Source: Brachypodius melanocephalos (Eukaryota; Chordata; Aves; Passeriformes; Pycnonotidae). Taken from it: DNA of 64,000 nucleotides. This document shows, in pieces, positions 51,454-63,768 of the stretch. The notes beneath the pieces are model-generated. The model was given only the letters and a program-made list of their open reading frames with translations. It did no database searches and was not told the DNA's origin. The stretch lies in the NCBI GenBank assembly GCA_013398615.1, contig VZSR01003807.1, positions 10,481,816-10,545,815 of the forward strand. The letters run 5' to 3'. A program made the translations under genes and the position numbers. The number at the start of each line of letters is the position of its first letter. The stretch's first letter is position 1.

Positions 51454-51562
51454 TTGTTTCCCAGAAGCCAGTATGCAATAGGAATAACAGTGCACAGCTC
51501 CTTTACTATCTCCAGCTTAGTTTCAGGTGTAGCATAACAAGAAAATTCTTCAATTCAACCTC

Positions 51563-51622
51563 AGGAGAAAAAAAAAAAAAGGAAAAAAAGAAAAAGAAAA
51601 AAAAAAAAGAAAAAAAGAAGAA
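51563..51622. repeat. A/G-rich tract
   Basis: Sixty bases of A runs broken by single or double G, close to the right side of the assembly gap. It is low-complexity sequence; the lysine-rich translations across it are artefacts. Confidence 0.93.
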
Positions 51623-53454
51623 GCCACAGGTATAATACTTACAGATGTGTCAGTCAGCAGGAGATACCTTAACACAACAATTCAAATGGTTTTCTTTTGA
51701 GGCATTGCTGTCGCTTATTTTGCAATGTCCTCTATACTAACTTTTCAAAAGTTGATACTCTGCTTTACTTCACGCAATGCTTCTTAATACTTCCTAGAAG
51801 GACATTTTCTTCAAGGAGTCATACACTAATCTTATCAATCACTTAACATCAAAGCCGAAACTCCACTAAACAGGGCAGTAAATACACTGTCAGGGCTGGT
51901 GTCTGTGAATTCACACCGTGATGTGATTTCACAATTTCCTTTGTAGCTAACTGCTCAGAGTTAACAATTATGCCTTCTGTGTCTCATTCACTCCGAATTT
52001 TTTAATTTGCCTCTGATTTAAGGTGGTCACAGCCTTCAGCAATAACATCAGGGACACTCGAAATTCTGAGATCCAGACTTTTGCAGCTGATGCCTTGAAT
52101 TGCTTCAGTCTAAGAAAATACAGATTTTTGAAAGCAAACTGTATCTGCTCCAAGACTGCAGATTCTAGAGCTTCTAGGTCCTTCATATTGCAGTTCTAGA
52201 GCCTCTTTTATAGCTTCATGGGCAAGGGTAGCTCAGAGGTTGCTGGTATTCCCTGGTGGCATTGCAACTGTACTCACCCATTCTCATTCCTTCCACTGCA
52301 GACACCATCCCTCCCTTTTGGCAGCCCACATTAATTTCTGTGCGACTTCCTTGATGATGAAGACACTAAGAGGCAAATCTGAGTCCTAAGTGGTGGTGTT
52401 AAAATATGGGCAGCCTGTTAAATAATTCCCCATTCACAAGAGGATTAAAAGGGTACTGTTTTGCAGGACTCAGTTAATGGCTTTACATAAGACAGAAGAA
52501 ATAGCATGTGCAGCTTAAAAATTAACCAGGATAAGTCTTACTTTTATGCACCCCAAAGATAAAACTTTCTGAGTTCTTATGCTTCAAAGTAGTTCTGATT
52601 TTAGTGTGGCACTGCTAAGGGGATGTGGCAAATTTTATATACAGTATTAAAAATGTAGCCTTCCTTGTCTGAAATCAGCAAACCATCCCAGCTATGCATT
52701 ATAATTCAGATTTCTCATTTCCTGAGCCCAGAATGACCATTCTGCCATATACAGATGGTCAGCGAATACTCTCAGCACCCATCATTTTCTATTTATTTTC
52801 TGTCATCCTAACATTCTCATTTTTCTCTGCTATCATGGTGTTCAAGTTCCTGACAGCTAAATGTGCTATCTCTTCACCAGATACAAAACCATACTAGCAG
52901 CCTCAAATCTGATAGAGAGGGAGAAGTTATCACTGAAGACAGGGTGAAGAAAAACTGAATTATTGACTGGAACAAGAACAATTCACCCTCAAATTTTTGT
53001 AATCCCTTGAAAATCCTAACAATATCTCACAGTTTACAGCACAAACAGTCCCCAGTGGCAGCAAGCAAAAGAGAGGGGTATGAACAGTGATGCCTATCCT
53101 GTGTACAGTGCATCTTTTCTTCACACAGCCACTCACCATGAGGCCAGTGTGCATGGGAAAACCACAATACTGGTATCTGTATGCCAGCATGTCTGCTAAC
53201 CACGTCATTTCTTAATGCAGACACAGGGAAAGAAAAGAGTAGGAACTTTCACTTCCTTTCTCTGTTTCTGGGGTGGATTGTGCTTCCACATGCCAAGTCT
53301 GGGACAGTAAATTAAATATATCTGGCATTGTTATCTGAAGCCACCTTGGAAGAGCAGCCCACGGTCACAATAACCTGCTGTTCTAGTCCCCCACAGAGGA
53401 TCCCCACCTCTTCTGAGTCCTTAATTATGTCTGAACTGTGCCTGAAAACCGATA

Positions 53455-53675
53455 AAGAATCATAGACTGATAGAAACAGAGAACAGTTTGGGTTGGAAGG
53501 GACATTTAAAGGCCTTCTAGTCTAGCCCCCTAGCCATAAGCAGGCTCTTCTTCAATAGATCAGGTTTTCCAAACCCCATTCAGCCTGATATTGAACGTTT
53601 ACTAGGATGGTGCCCTCACCATCTGGGCTAGTTATTCCTGTTTCCAGAGAGAATAGTTTTCCTGCATCAAAACCA
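53455..53675 (-). mobile_element. CR1 LINE fragment, inverted
   Basis: This is a CR1 3' fragment lying in reverse orientation. Read on the plus strand it begins with the complement of the 3' tail ('agaatcatagactgatagaa'), then 'gtttgggttggaagggacat' and 'ggccttctagtctagccccc', a strong match to the reversed CR1 3' UTR. It continues with 'gatcaggttttccaaacccc' and 'cattcagcctgatattgaac', reaching the end of the ORF2 region, where similarity fades near 53675. The tail has only degenerate ATTCTATG units. It is more diverged than the 28.9 kb copy, has no coding capacity, and is probably a different CR1 subfamily. Confidence 0.9.
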
Positions 53676-56600
53676 GTGCCAGTGCTAGCTATTTAGACAA
53701 TGGAATCCAGGTTCTTGTGTACATTTACTTGAGTTATTTAATTTACTACTGTAGATGTGTTCACTGAGATTGAGGGTTATGAGAGCGACTCTTACACACA
53801 GGTTGCTGGTTTAGCCTGTTCCCTTTTGTAAGACATTTTCTTCATCAGTTTACTGCAACTTGACCTTATTATAAATAAAAACACTGTGTAAAGATAATGA
53901 TTTTCATAAGCAGAAAACAAAGTTTCTCTTTAAGGACTTTATGTCATATTTATTTCATTGCTTCTATAAAAAAGCCAAATAGAAAGTGTTGACGTGAGTA
54001 TAATTTTTTTAATTAAACTTCCAGTATATCAATTTTTATTATTTAATTAGGGCTTTTATTTCTACAGGCAGGGCTAAGTGGAAATGTTGTCAACTTGCAT
54101 GTTAATTTAGAGGCAGAATTCCTATAAATCCACCTATGTCATGTTTTCACTTCATCCAGTGACTATGTTTTGGTCTAGTCACACCTTTGTGTTAAGGCAT
54201 TTAGAAAGCTGAAGACCTGTCTGTGTCATCACCTTTGACCTGTTTATTTTTTTCTCCCAACTGCCTTTTTCAATTTTTTGGACAGCAATTCTCACTTCTG
54301 TGACCTCCTCTACACCAAAAGAGACAGTATTGACAAAGGCTGCTTGTGTCCCCTGGTAAGAGGTCACTTGACCTGGATTCCTGCTGCTTCTTCTCTGTCT
54401 TTTACTTGCTTGCATACACTGATATGTGCTTTGTGAATACAAGGTGAGAGAAGATAGAGCAGGAATAACCCAGGAACACAGGTCCAGAGGCATCGGGAAA
54501 CATGAAGAGCTGTCACTGTGGGCCAGAAATAACCTAATATTGTCATCTGTACAACTGCTCAGTGACATACATGGAGTAAATTTGGTGGTCTCATCCCAAA
54601 ACCCTGTGACTACATCACAATAACTAGTATGGTAGCCAGGACTCACTGGCATTACTGGGAGCCTCCACTGACTGCACAGGCTTCTGGATTTGGTCATATC
54701 CACTGGGCAGGTCAAGGGTGGATGTCTGTACTTCCCCTGGACAAGGCTGGGCTCTTTTTGTTGAAAAGGTCAGCTACTTCACACTGTCACTGATGCTTTT
54801 AAAAAAAGGTTAAATATTTAGTGGTGCAAATTTATAGATAAAGTAAAACATCTGGCCTCTGATGACCATCTCTCTTTTGCCTCTTGTTTCCTTGCCAGGA
54901 ATAGACAGATCCAATTTTTCTAAAGGACCTTTCGAGTTCCACTAGAATCTATTTAACTAATATTTAGTTCTATGAATTGTATTGGTTGTAGAGTAAAAGG
55001 CACATTTATTTCTCTGCTCACATTTAAATGTCATTTCCTGTCTATTGATTCTCTTGGCATTGGTTACTGATCATATAACTCCCAAATGGTGTAATCCAAG
55101 CTGTTCATATAATTTGGCTTGAACTTTATTTTGAAAAATCTGTAATAATCTAAGTTAAATAAACATAACGCTAGAAAATATACTCTAGGGAACGAATCTA
55201 CACTGACAGGAGATGGATAAAATAGTTCTTTTCCATCTCTGCATATGACTTTCTGATTAGAGAAGGCAATAGCAGAAGATGGATGACTGCCTAATTGGAT
55301 ATTAGTAGGGAAAGAGTGACACATGTTATAGTATACTGCTGGAGGATGACTCTGAGGGTTGCAAAGCAAAGTATTTAGGACAAATGAGCCCATCAGATTA
55401 GATAAAGTAAAAGAGACAGTTGGGATTCCAAGAGCTTCTCTGACTCATAATTAAGAAAATGTCTCCACAGGAGTCTGTGCTAAGCATATCAAAGATAGCA
55501 GATGCAATATGTTGAAGGCTTCAAGCCACCTGCATGGAGAAAGCTGCTTTTCAAAGGTGACTAAAAATGGGAGGAACAGCACTTGCCCTTGCCCTTGTTG
55601 AGGTATCTTTCTCATGGTATATGTCTGAAAGTATACAGGAAGTAGTTCTTGGAAAATAAAGATTATTTTTAGTATAAGGATGAATTTTTCCTGTGGGAAT
55701 TTCTGCTTTTACATTGAGAATTAAGATCTTCTTTGTGGTGAGAAAATAATTATGAGGACCAGAGAAATGAAAATACGGTGAGAACTGAGGAACTGAGTAA
55801 TTGAGACAGGAGGGGATTTCTCAGGAGGAATTGCTGATTCTTTGGGTTCATTTATTTTCACTTAATACTTAAAATATGCAAGTGGAAGTAAAATTCTGTT
55901 TAGAAACCAACATTTTCCTTAATTGCTCTTTTTGCTTTCCACCAGTGTGATTTTTTTATTGTTTTCAAATACTTACATTCATTGGTGCACTTAATGTAAC
56001 GAAAAATATAAAAATAAGTGGAAAATTTCTGTGACACCACCTTTTGAAAGTGAAATAGAATTGAAGACACCTGTATGACAGGGATCTTTATCTGATTTTG
56101 GCATTTATCCACCCAAATAAGAGTTTGACATGACATTCCAAAGCATAGAGAATTCACTTAGAAAATTTACAAAATAAGACAAAAGAGAGGCCAAGAGACA
56201 GGACTTATCTGATGTAATACCTACAGCATTGAGAGTAAAGGGCAAGAGCCCTAACTCAGACTGTTGGTCAATGAAATGGCACTGTATTCCTATGATAGGC
56301 AGAAAGCCTAGAAAAGGATCTAGTTGGGAATGAGTGTGGGTTTAATTTCATATATATGATTTTATGATTACTATATGTCTGAAATGAAACTTTGTAGTCT
56401 TGCAGTGATGGTGTAGTTACCTGTCTGGTGCATTTTGCTTCTAATCTGAAAAGAGCAGCAAACTTCACAATAACTGAAAGTGATGTTTTCAGTTTGGACT
56501 GCTGGGTCAGCAATGTTAGGATGTTCGACCCTCAAATGCTACTGCAGATGGAAAATTAAGTGCTACATTTTCAATTTTCCCCTTGCAATAATCTTGCTTT

Positions 56601-58086
56601 TTTTTTCCAGAAATGGAAGTATTTTGTAGTAAAATGTCTATTACTGAAGACAACAATACAAAATTTCTAAGCCATCAAGTGGGGGAAAAAGTGAAGCTAA
56701 GGAATGGTGCAGAAAATAAAAACTGTCAACCAGTAAGACATTTCCGTGTGGAAAAATTATTCCACTGATCATTCCACATATATCATATATCTGTCTGGGC
56801 AAAACCTTGGCCCCTATGGAATATTCCCTCCTAGTGTGCCACATAACTTCCTGGCAAGCATGGGTGGAAAACAGAATTGGGAGAGAACTTTTTTTTTTCA
56901 ATTTATCTGTCTGATTTAGGATCTACTGTCGTTAGATGTTCCCTGCAGGGTGTATTCTGAATTCTTAGTCATATTAAGTGAGTAGATCTTCAGTGTATAA
57001 ACTCATATCTGAAAAAAAACTCCTGCATCAGTATTCATTTCAGCGTTTGAGCGATTTTTACATACCATAAATTTTTTTCCTGTGCATGTATATTATTATA
57101 CTGTAGGGCATTATTTCTGTGCAAGTTATTGCATTTTGTATATGTGCCTTGGGACATGTTAGGGCACATTTTCTAAAAGAGTTGATGCATAAATGAGGCT
57201 GTTCAACCATTACTGGTGAAATATTGAGGGAGGTTTTACATAAGGAGATTATTATCTCTAGTGTGGACAATGCTGATTTGCACTCTTGAGTATTAAATAT
57301 TCTTAATTCTGGCAGTTGATTTGGCCTGATAATTAGTTAACAAACTGAGAGGTCAGGTATTTGCTGTCTGGATGAATTAATGGTTAAAGACATCAGGAGT
57401 TTGCCAGAAGATTTTAATCAATTTTAAAAGCTGTAAGGCAAAGTTTCTAGGGCTAGATGCTGGTACTTCTGGTTTGCTGCTCTTTAAAAATACCAGTAAG
57501 AAATACTTTATGAAATGAGCTGCAGTTTTTTGGATACTAAATACCTGTATAAAACAAATTATTTCTTCTTCCCCTTCTCTCATCTGTATGTGTCCCCTTA
57601 ATGATCATTTCAATGTTGAGTCACTTTGTTTCCTCTCACTTGTATTTTAAGTATGAAGTGACTTAATGTACTAGCAATCAGCTAACTTTTTAATATGTTC
57701 CTCTGTGCTGCTTTTAGAATGTGCTACATTCAATGTGTGTATAAATGTCCCTTGATATTTAACTTATGTATATGGTTCATTTTCATAACATTTAATAGCT
57801 TGAGATAAACCATAAATGTTCTTAAAAAAGAAATCAGGATTATTATGTGTCTGCACAGGTCCACAGCTTATGTCAGTTGTTGTTCAATGTCTGACTTGTT
57901 AAACTCAGAACCTCGTATTGTTAGGAAACTCTCCTGTTAATTTCTTTATGCTTTCCATAAAGATTTGACCATTAAAGATTGAAATGAATAGTACTTAACT
58001 GTATTTTATATATATAATTTGATTTACTGAAGTAGAACCATTTTAACTGTTGTTTGAAACATTCTTTGTATACATAATGTATGGCT

Positions 58087-58225
58087 TTGACTCAGCAAAA
58101 TACTTAAGCACGTGTTTAAGCTTATAACAAAGGACTTTGGATCAAGATTTCACTCCAAATATCCATTACAGACAAAAACATAACTCCCTCTGATTTCAAG
58201 GAGCCAGCATTTCAAACTGTGGGAA
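58087..58225. repeat. degenerate ancient amniote interspersed repeat (tentative)
   Basis: The block starts 'tgactcagcaaaatacttaa' and 'gcacgtgtttaagc', then 'ggatcaagatttcact', then 'ctccctctgatttcaaggag'. This fits the same old sauropsid repeat type as the 16.7 kb piece (GACTCAGCAAAGCACTTAAG, GGATCAGGATTTCA, CTCCCATTGACTTCAATGGGAG), heavily mutated. It is better preserved than the other copy. Confidence 0.5.
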
Positions 58226-58369
58226 AATGTAGTTGTGAATTTGAGTTATGTATATGTAAAAATAAATCTCTGTGTCCAGATCCAGAAGCTGTACTGCTTG
58301 TGTAGATTTCCAATCATGAACCCTGAGCGCGTCAAAGCATCCCTTAATCAGTGATGTGCACCTTCTTAC

Positions 58370-58425
58370 CTTGAGAATTTTATACTACCACAGTTGAGGC
58401 GGTAATGGCATAGGCGCCATCTGAT
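58370..58425 (-). other. exon-like segment, minus strand
   Basis: On the minus strand a T-rich run ends in CTTTAGATCAG, offering two acceptors five bases apart, and 51-56 bases later there is TCAAG|GTAAGA, a strong donor. The enclosed sequence contains CpGs (ATGGCGCC, ACCGCC) that are rare in this window. One frame reads SDGAYAITASTVVV then a stop; another stays open through the donor (WRLCHYRLNCGSIKFS). It also forms the end of a 106-codon minus-strand ORF (58380-58700). No family is recognised. Confidence 0.2.
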
Positions 58426-61400
58426 CTAAAGATAAAGTCAATAAAAGTATTGGAAAAAAGTGTTGTGCAGTGATGACACATGCAGGGAGCCACAGAGGCA
58501 AACACACCTACCAGTACTCTGACCACACAACTGGACACATATCTGGTCAGCCAAAGAACAGGCAACCGTGCAGGAGATAACCTGTGCATTATGGTCCAGG
58601 ACAAGACCAAATTTACAAACAGGGGTTTGACAGTGGCTGCATTTTGCCAGGTGACATCAAGTATCTCCTTACCAGAGAGAGGGTTGTGAAAATATGTCAA
58701 AGAAAAGGAACGATTCAGAGCAAATTATCAGACCTCCTCATTTCTTAGAGCTTTACGTGGAAAAATGGTGCTAGGGATGGGACCAGGCGTCTTGTTCTGG
58801 TGAGTCATCAGTTGTTTTTTTGTATGTTGAAGACCTCCTTCAATAAGTCATTGAAGAGTGTGTCAACAACTCAGCAAAGAATGTATGGCATTTAGTGGCA
58901 CTTCAAGCAGGTGTTAGCTTGTTCTCCCTTCCCATTTTCTGCCACATAATAAACAAAACCAGTGCTTCCCTACTCTATGGCCCTGGATCTCACAAATCTG
59001 TAGGAAGTGGGAAATGGTTAGGTGTCACTCATAAAAAAACGCAACATATTATTCCAGACAGTTCTGAAAACACAAATCGGTGTAAATGTCCCTCTGAGCG
59101 GTAAGAAAGCATATTAAAATAGATACTTTTGGAAGATGTCCATGTAATTTGTCCTGAATTTGAGAGACTTTTGGACACTAAATCTCAGTTGGGTTTTATA
59201 AAGCCCCAGTCTGACTAGCAGAACTTTTAAAAGCGTAACACAATCTCAACTTAAAGCACTGGCAGATAAAATATACAGAGCATTATGGAACTGTTGACGC
59301 ATGTAATACAGTAGATGAAGTACGGAATGTGGAACTCAACGAAGCTTCTTCACCAGACAAATGTGTAACACATGAAGTTGTGCAAGACAGCAACTAAGGA
59401 AGCAAGCCAATTTTCGCAAAGCTGGTTAAAATGTTTCCACAAGTTTCTTTCCACCTCAGAATCTACAGCAATCACATTAAGTTAGAGGGTTTTTGAAGTG
59501 TAATGAAAGTCCCACTGTCCAAAAATTCAGTGAACATAACTCATTAGCCACTCATAACCTAAACACGACCATTAAGTATTGAATAGCTACTTTGGTACTT
59601 GACCTCAAAATACTTTGTTTGGATATGTAAAGCTCTATAAAATTTTGTAACAGGGATAGAGTACCCTAGATAGTGTGAAAGAGCACAAACCTGTAAATGT
59701 GAATATGTTTCATTCTGGGAAAGTGTATGTCACACTGCCTCACCTAATTTTTTTTATTTCTTGACAATATTGTAGATCCGGTTTTGAACTTTATGGTAGT
59801 CAACAAGTACCATACCAAGCAGGCATTTATCTGATAAATAATTGTTCTCTTGGTCCAAATTTGTTTAAAAGATACAGCAGTTTAACTCCATGGACTCTTC
59901 TGTGGACCATGTTTTTGTGGATCCCTCTGAGTCTGTTATAAAACCGACAATAAAACTGACTTCACACAATATTTCATGAGCAATTTGACAGAAACTTGAT
60001 CTTTTCCTCCTGTCTGTTTCAGAGTGAAAAATATTGCTGGGACATCCATCGGGACATGCTCAACAGGCAGAAGGGGTTTCTTCCGATATGTCTCCTGAAG
60101 GGACTTCTACCTGGTGATTAATCCTATCTCTCTACTTCCACAGGGAGGCTGTTTGGCCACATTTGCCATCTACATTTGGGCCCTATACAATACTGACAGA
60201 AAAAGTACAGATGAAACATATGTATTATTGAAGTAAAACTGCACTGTCCCAGAAAGACAGGTAAGTAATACTCACTGGAAAAAATTGTCTTCTGAAGTTG
60301 TGTTACAGATATTAAAGGAAGTGATGCAGTCATACATTAAAAGCATCAGCCAAATTAATTTATCTACTTTTTTTTTTTTTTTCATAAATAAATCTTAACA
60401 GGAAAGAATTTTTTTCCAGAGCAAAGCCATTATATGGTAGATTGGGAATTTGCTGATTTCGTTATCATTTTAAATACTATAAGTATCACTTTACAACAAT
60501 GAGCAACTATCAAGTGAATACTCTGAAAAATAAAGCATATATAAAGAGACATGCATTTTCTTCATATCACATCTCTGAATAGAACTGCTGCCCTTGCTCT
60601 CTGATGTAAATAAGGAATTCCTAAGCTAGCTAAAGTTCATTCTTATTTTTCTAGTATGCTAAATGCTAGAAATGGTACACAAATATTTTCTTTTTATCAT
60701 TTTGTTATTTTCCCCATATTCCCTTATTTCTGTCATAGTTCATTTTAGTCTTTTTCCCCTGTTCCCTCAAGTGTCTCGTTCTGAAGGCAAATTCAAGTTT
60801 CTTTTAGCACTCTTTTAACCCTTCCCATTACTATATTTTTATGCTCTTAAAAATTATATTAGGCAGTTTTCATTAATGTTTTGCTCTCAGCGAGCCTTTT
60901 TTTTCCCCATAAGTGACATCACGGCTATTTACCCACAGCAACAAAATTGTTAACTGGGATTTAACCCTTTCATCAAGTAAAATAAAACCCAGTAGGGTAA
61001 CAATTTTTATTTTTCCAGTTGATTTTAAGTCAGATTTTTTGCCTTAGTTTTAAGAGCAAGCTTTCTGCTTTAAGGGATTTGATGATCAGTAACTGACAAA
61101 TGTTAATCAGTGTAAAATTTATAGAGCTTCTGGGGACTGCTATGAGAGTCTGAAAGCTGAATCTGAGATGATGTTCGCCTACAGCTCTGGCGTTGTGGCA
61201 TTGCAGCATTACCACTAAAACATAAAGAAATGGAAGGAAAAAAAAACCCAAAACAGTGTAATAAGGCCAATCTGCCAGGACAGAATCCAGTGTAATCTCA
61301 TCACTACTCTCAGGGCAGAGGAATGTTAGTCACCAGCTACAGTTGGGGATAGCCCAAAAATAAAAGGAGGTGTCTGTGGTTGGAAAAAAGTCTGTGAGGA

Positions 61401-62811
61401 AATGATGACAACTGAGCAGGACCAAACCAGCATTATATTCTTAAAATAAGCAAAAGTTGCCCTTTAAGAATAGGATTTTTCATCCACTACCTGATGTTTG
61501 CAGAAAATAGAGAGCAAGCTGTTCACAGCAGCTCTTAGGCTTTAGTAAAACATTAAAGTGGGATTTGAATCAGTGACACTAACTTTGTAAAGCAGTGTCT
61601 TAGCAAACTTGTTACAGATTCCTCATTCTGCCCTTTACCCTTCATCTCAGCTGGTGCTGTTATTTCTCAAGGGCTGACAAAGGTCTGTTATCATGTATGA
61701 GAAGGAGAAGTGAATGCAATGAAACCTGGACACAACCATTTCTTTCCATCTTTGCAAATTTCTTTATCCTACATTTTTAATTTTCACCGTTAGCAAAAAG
61801 ATAGCTTGTGCATTCAAGCTGGTCACAGTTTTGTCTCCAGGGTGAACTTTCCAGCTGTCCTCAGCATAGATTACTAACCTTATCATTAGCCTTTGATCAT
61901 AAACCTGACCAGCTCGCCTTGAGACATCTTCCTGGATTTGATAGCCACAGTTTCAATTTCTGATGAACAGCTGGAGGAGGAAGAAGCTGAACTGACTGAG
62001 CAGCAAATAAAGATCTTTGTGACAAGACTACCCTGTGCTATACAGACTATTTAATATGTGGGCAGCAGACTTGCAAATTCATCTGTCAGCATTGCTCTTG
62101 AATATTTTTTCAGACAGATAACACTAGTGACACCTTAATGTCTTTATCAGTCTTGGCTCAGTAAGGGGAAAGTCGAACCGTAACATCTTGTTCTCCTGCT
62201 TATTTTTCTGCCAGGATTAAACTGAAGCAGGAGGCATCCCTTGGCTTTAAAAATATACTAGAATTTTTACTAGAATGGCTTTACTAAAATGCTCTGACCA
62301 TAGCTGAAATATTTGAATTCCAGAAGAATCATGTGTAATTACACCGAAGTAGAAGATGAAATTTCTGGCATCTAAGAATGACTGAGAAGCTTCAGGCAGA
62401 AATCAAACTGTTATTAGCTTTTTATGTACTTGTTGCCACATTGACTTATATGTGATCTTTGTCACAGCCCCATACACAAGACATGTTTCCTTTTGAAAGA
62501 CTGATGCCAGAGAGCTTCAGTGTTTGCATGTCTCCAATGATGACAGCACTCAGTTCTGAGGTCATGCCTGGGCAGAAATTGCCTACTGGGAGTTGTTTCT
62601 GAGCTGGAACATTTCACTTAAGAATAGTAGAAATGACTGACAATAGGGAAAAACAGAAAGAAAAAGCCAAACAACCCTAGCAGTACTAATGGATCTACTG
62701 CTTGCAAAAAACCTGTTGAGGAACCAGATGGGAATGGGCTGTGGGTAAACTTTGTGTTTCTGAGCTGATAAGCTAATGAAGTGTTAGTTCAAGAAAACAA
62801 ATCTAGGAAGA

Positions 62812-62937
62812 TTTCTTTTTTTCTAACTTTTCTTTCCTTTCCTTTTTCCTTTCCCTTTTCATTTCCTTCCCTTTTTCCTTCCCCTTTTCCTTCCCCTTCT
62901 CCTTTCCTTTTTCCTTCCTTTCCCTCTTCCTTTCCCT
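62812..62937. repeat. polypyrimidine tract, CCTTT-type low-complexity repeat
   Basis: From 62827 to 62937 all bases but one (the A at 62861) are C or T, arranged as CCTTT, CCTTTT and CCCTT units. The tract has partial mirror symmetry, the kind of sequence able to form triplex DNA, and it precedes the exon-like segment at 62940. Confidence 0.93.
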
Positions 62938-62939
62938 AG

Positions 62940-62996
62940 CATGAGACAAATGCACATCTTCTTGTTCAGGCACAGCAAAATTACGGATGAATCAAG
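62940..62996 (+). other. exon-like segment after a long polypyrimidine tract
   Basis: The 111-base pyrimidine tract ends in TTTCCCTAG, an excellent acceptor by sequence, and 57 bases later there is AAG|GTAATA, a good donor. The enclosed 57 bases keep phase (a multiple of three) and one frame is open, reading MRQMHIFLFRHSKITDES after the first base. Short symmetric exons behind very long pyrimidine tracts do exist, but the tract here is a simple-sequence expansion, which creates strong-looking acceptors by accident. The peptide matches nothing I know. Confidence 0.15.
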
Positions 62997-63768
62997 GTAA
63001 TATTCTTGAAAACTGAATTTCTCCAAATGATGCAAACTGCAAAGGTCCTTTGCTACTGGGTGGATGACAGATGTTATATGTTTCCGTTTTTCCCCTCAGC
63101 ATGAGTTTTACCAACATGCAGTCTAAATAGGATTCTCTTCAGTACCTTGCTGCCACTTTTAATGACAAGGCCACTTTTTAACATCTTTGCCATCTACACT
63201 TCTGGCTGCACTCTCAGTTTGAAGACTATTTCCCCCCTCCTTGAACTGCCTCACCCCAAATTGACAGTTTAATAGACATATTGTGCCATGTAGACTGTGA
63301 TAAAGAACTGTAGCAGTAGAAATTGATGGTGAATAAACTGGTGCTAAGAGATATGGAAGGTCCAGCTGGGATTTTGTGTAACAATATAATCACACTAGCT
63401 TGGCTGAAGATGTGTTTGAAATGTAAAGGGAAACCAGAGACAGAGGAAGTAGCATGAGGATTCCTAAAAGATGGACCAAAAATCCCTATGAAAAGGCAAA
63501 TAGGGAGGTAGGTGACCTGAGAGGAATGGGCATGCTTCTGCTTTTTTGGTTTTGGTTTTTGGTTTTGGGTCTTTTTTTTTTTTTTTTAATAGTGGCAAAA
63601 CACCAAACAGAGCTGGATGGCCTTTTCTGATGAGAGATTCCCTCAATGGCACTCTGTATCTCCATATTTTAGATAATTTTTCTGGGAAAGAAAATCAAAT
63701 CTAAAGTTAATTTGAACTTGCATCTCTAGATTCATCAACTTTGATAGTCAAGAGGAAAAAAAGTTGAC
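62997..63768. other. no gene found
   Basis: Unstructured sequence apart from the T-rich tract at 63541, leading into the last CR1. Confidence 0.65.
63541..63588. repeat. TTTTGG and poly-T tract
   Basis: GGTTTT units followed by about 17 T's. Low-complexity sequence just upstream of the last CR1. Confidence 0.85.

Larger units (their letters stand above)
44300..53454. other. no confirmed gene; weak exon-like segments and assembly gap
   Basis: Holds the two exon-like segments (47292, 50406), the 171-codon open frame at 45142-45657, the nested repeat at 46314-46344, the N gap and the A/G tract. Nothing else is recognisable. Confidence 0.6.
53676..62811. other. no confirmed gene
   Basis: AT-rich DNA with the 178-codon minus-strand frame at 54179-54715, the ancient repeat at 58087 and the minus-strand exon-like segment at 58370. 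CpGs are slightly more frequent around 58.3-59.4 kb. A 16-base T run lies near 60367. Confidence 0.6.

Noticed and set aside
51214..51635. ORFs spanning the N block
   Set aside because: They exist only because undetermined bases contain no stop codons.
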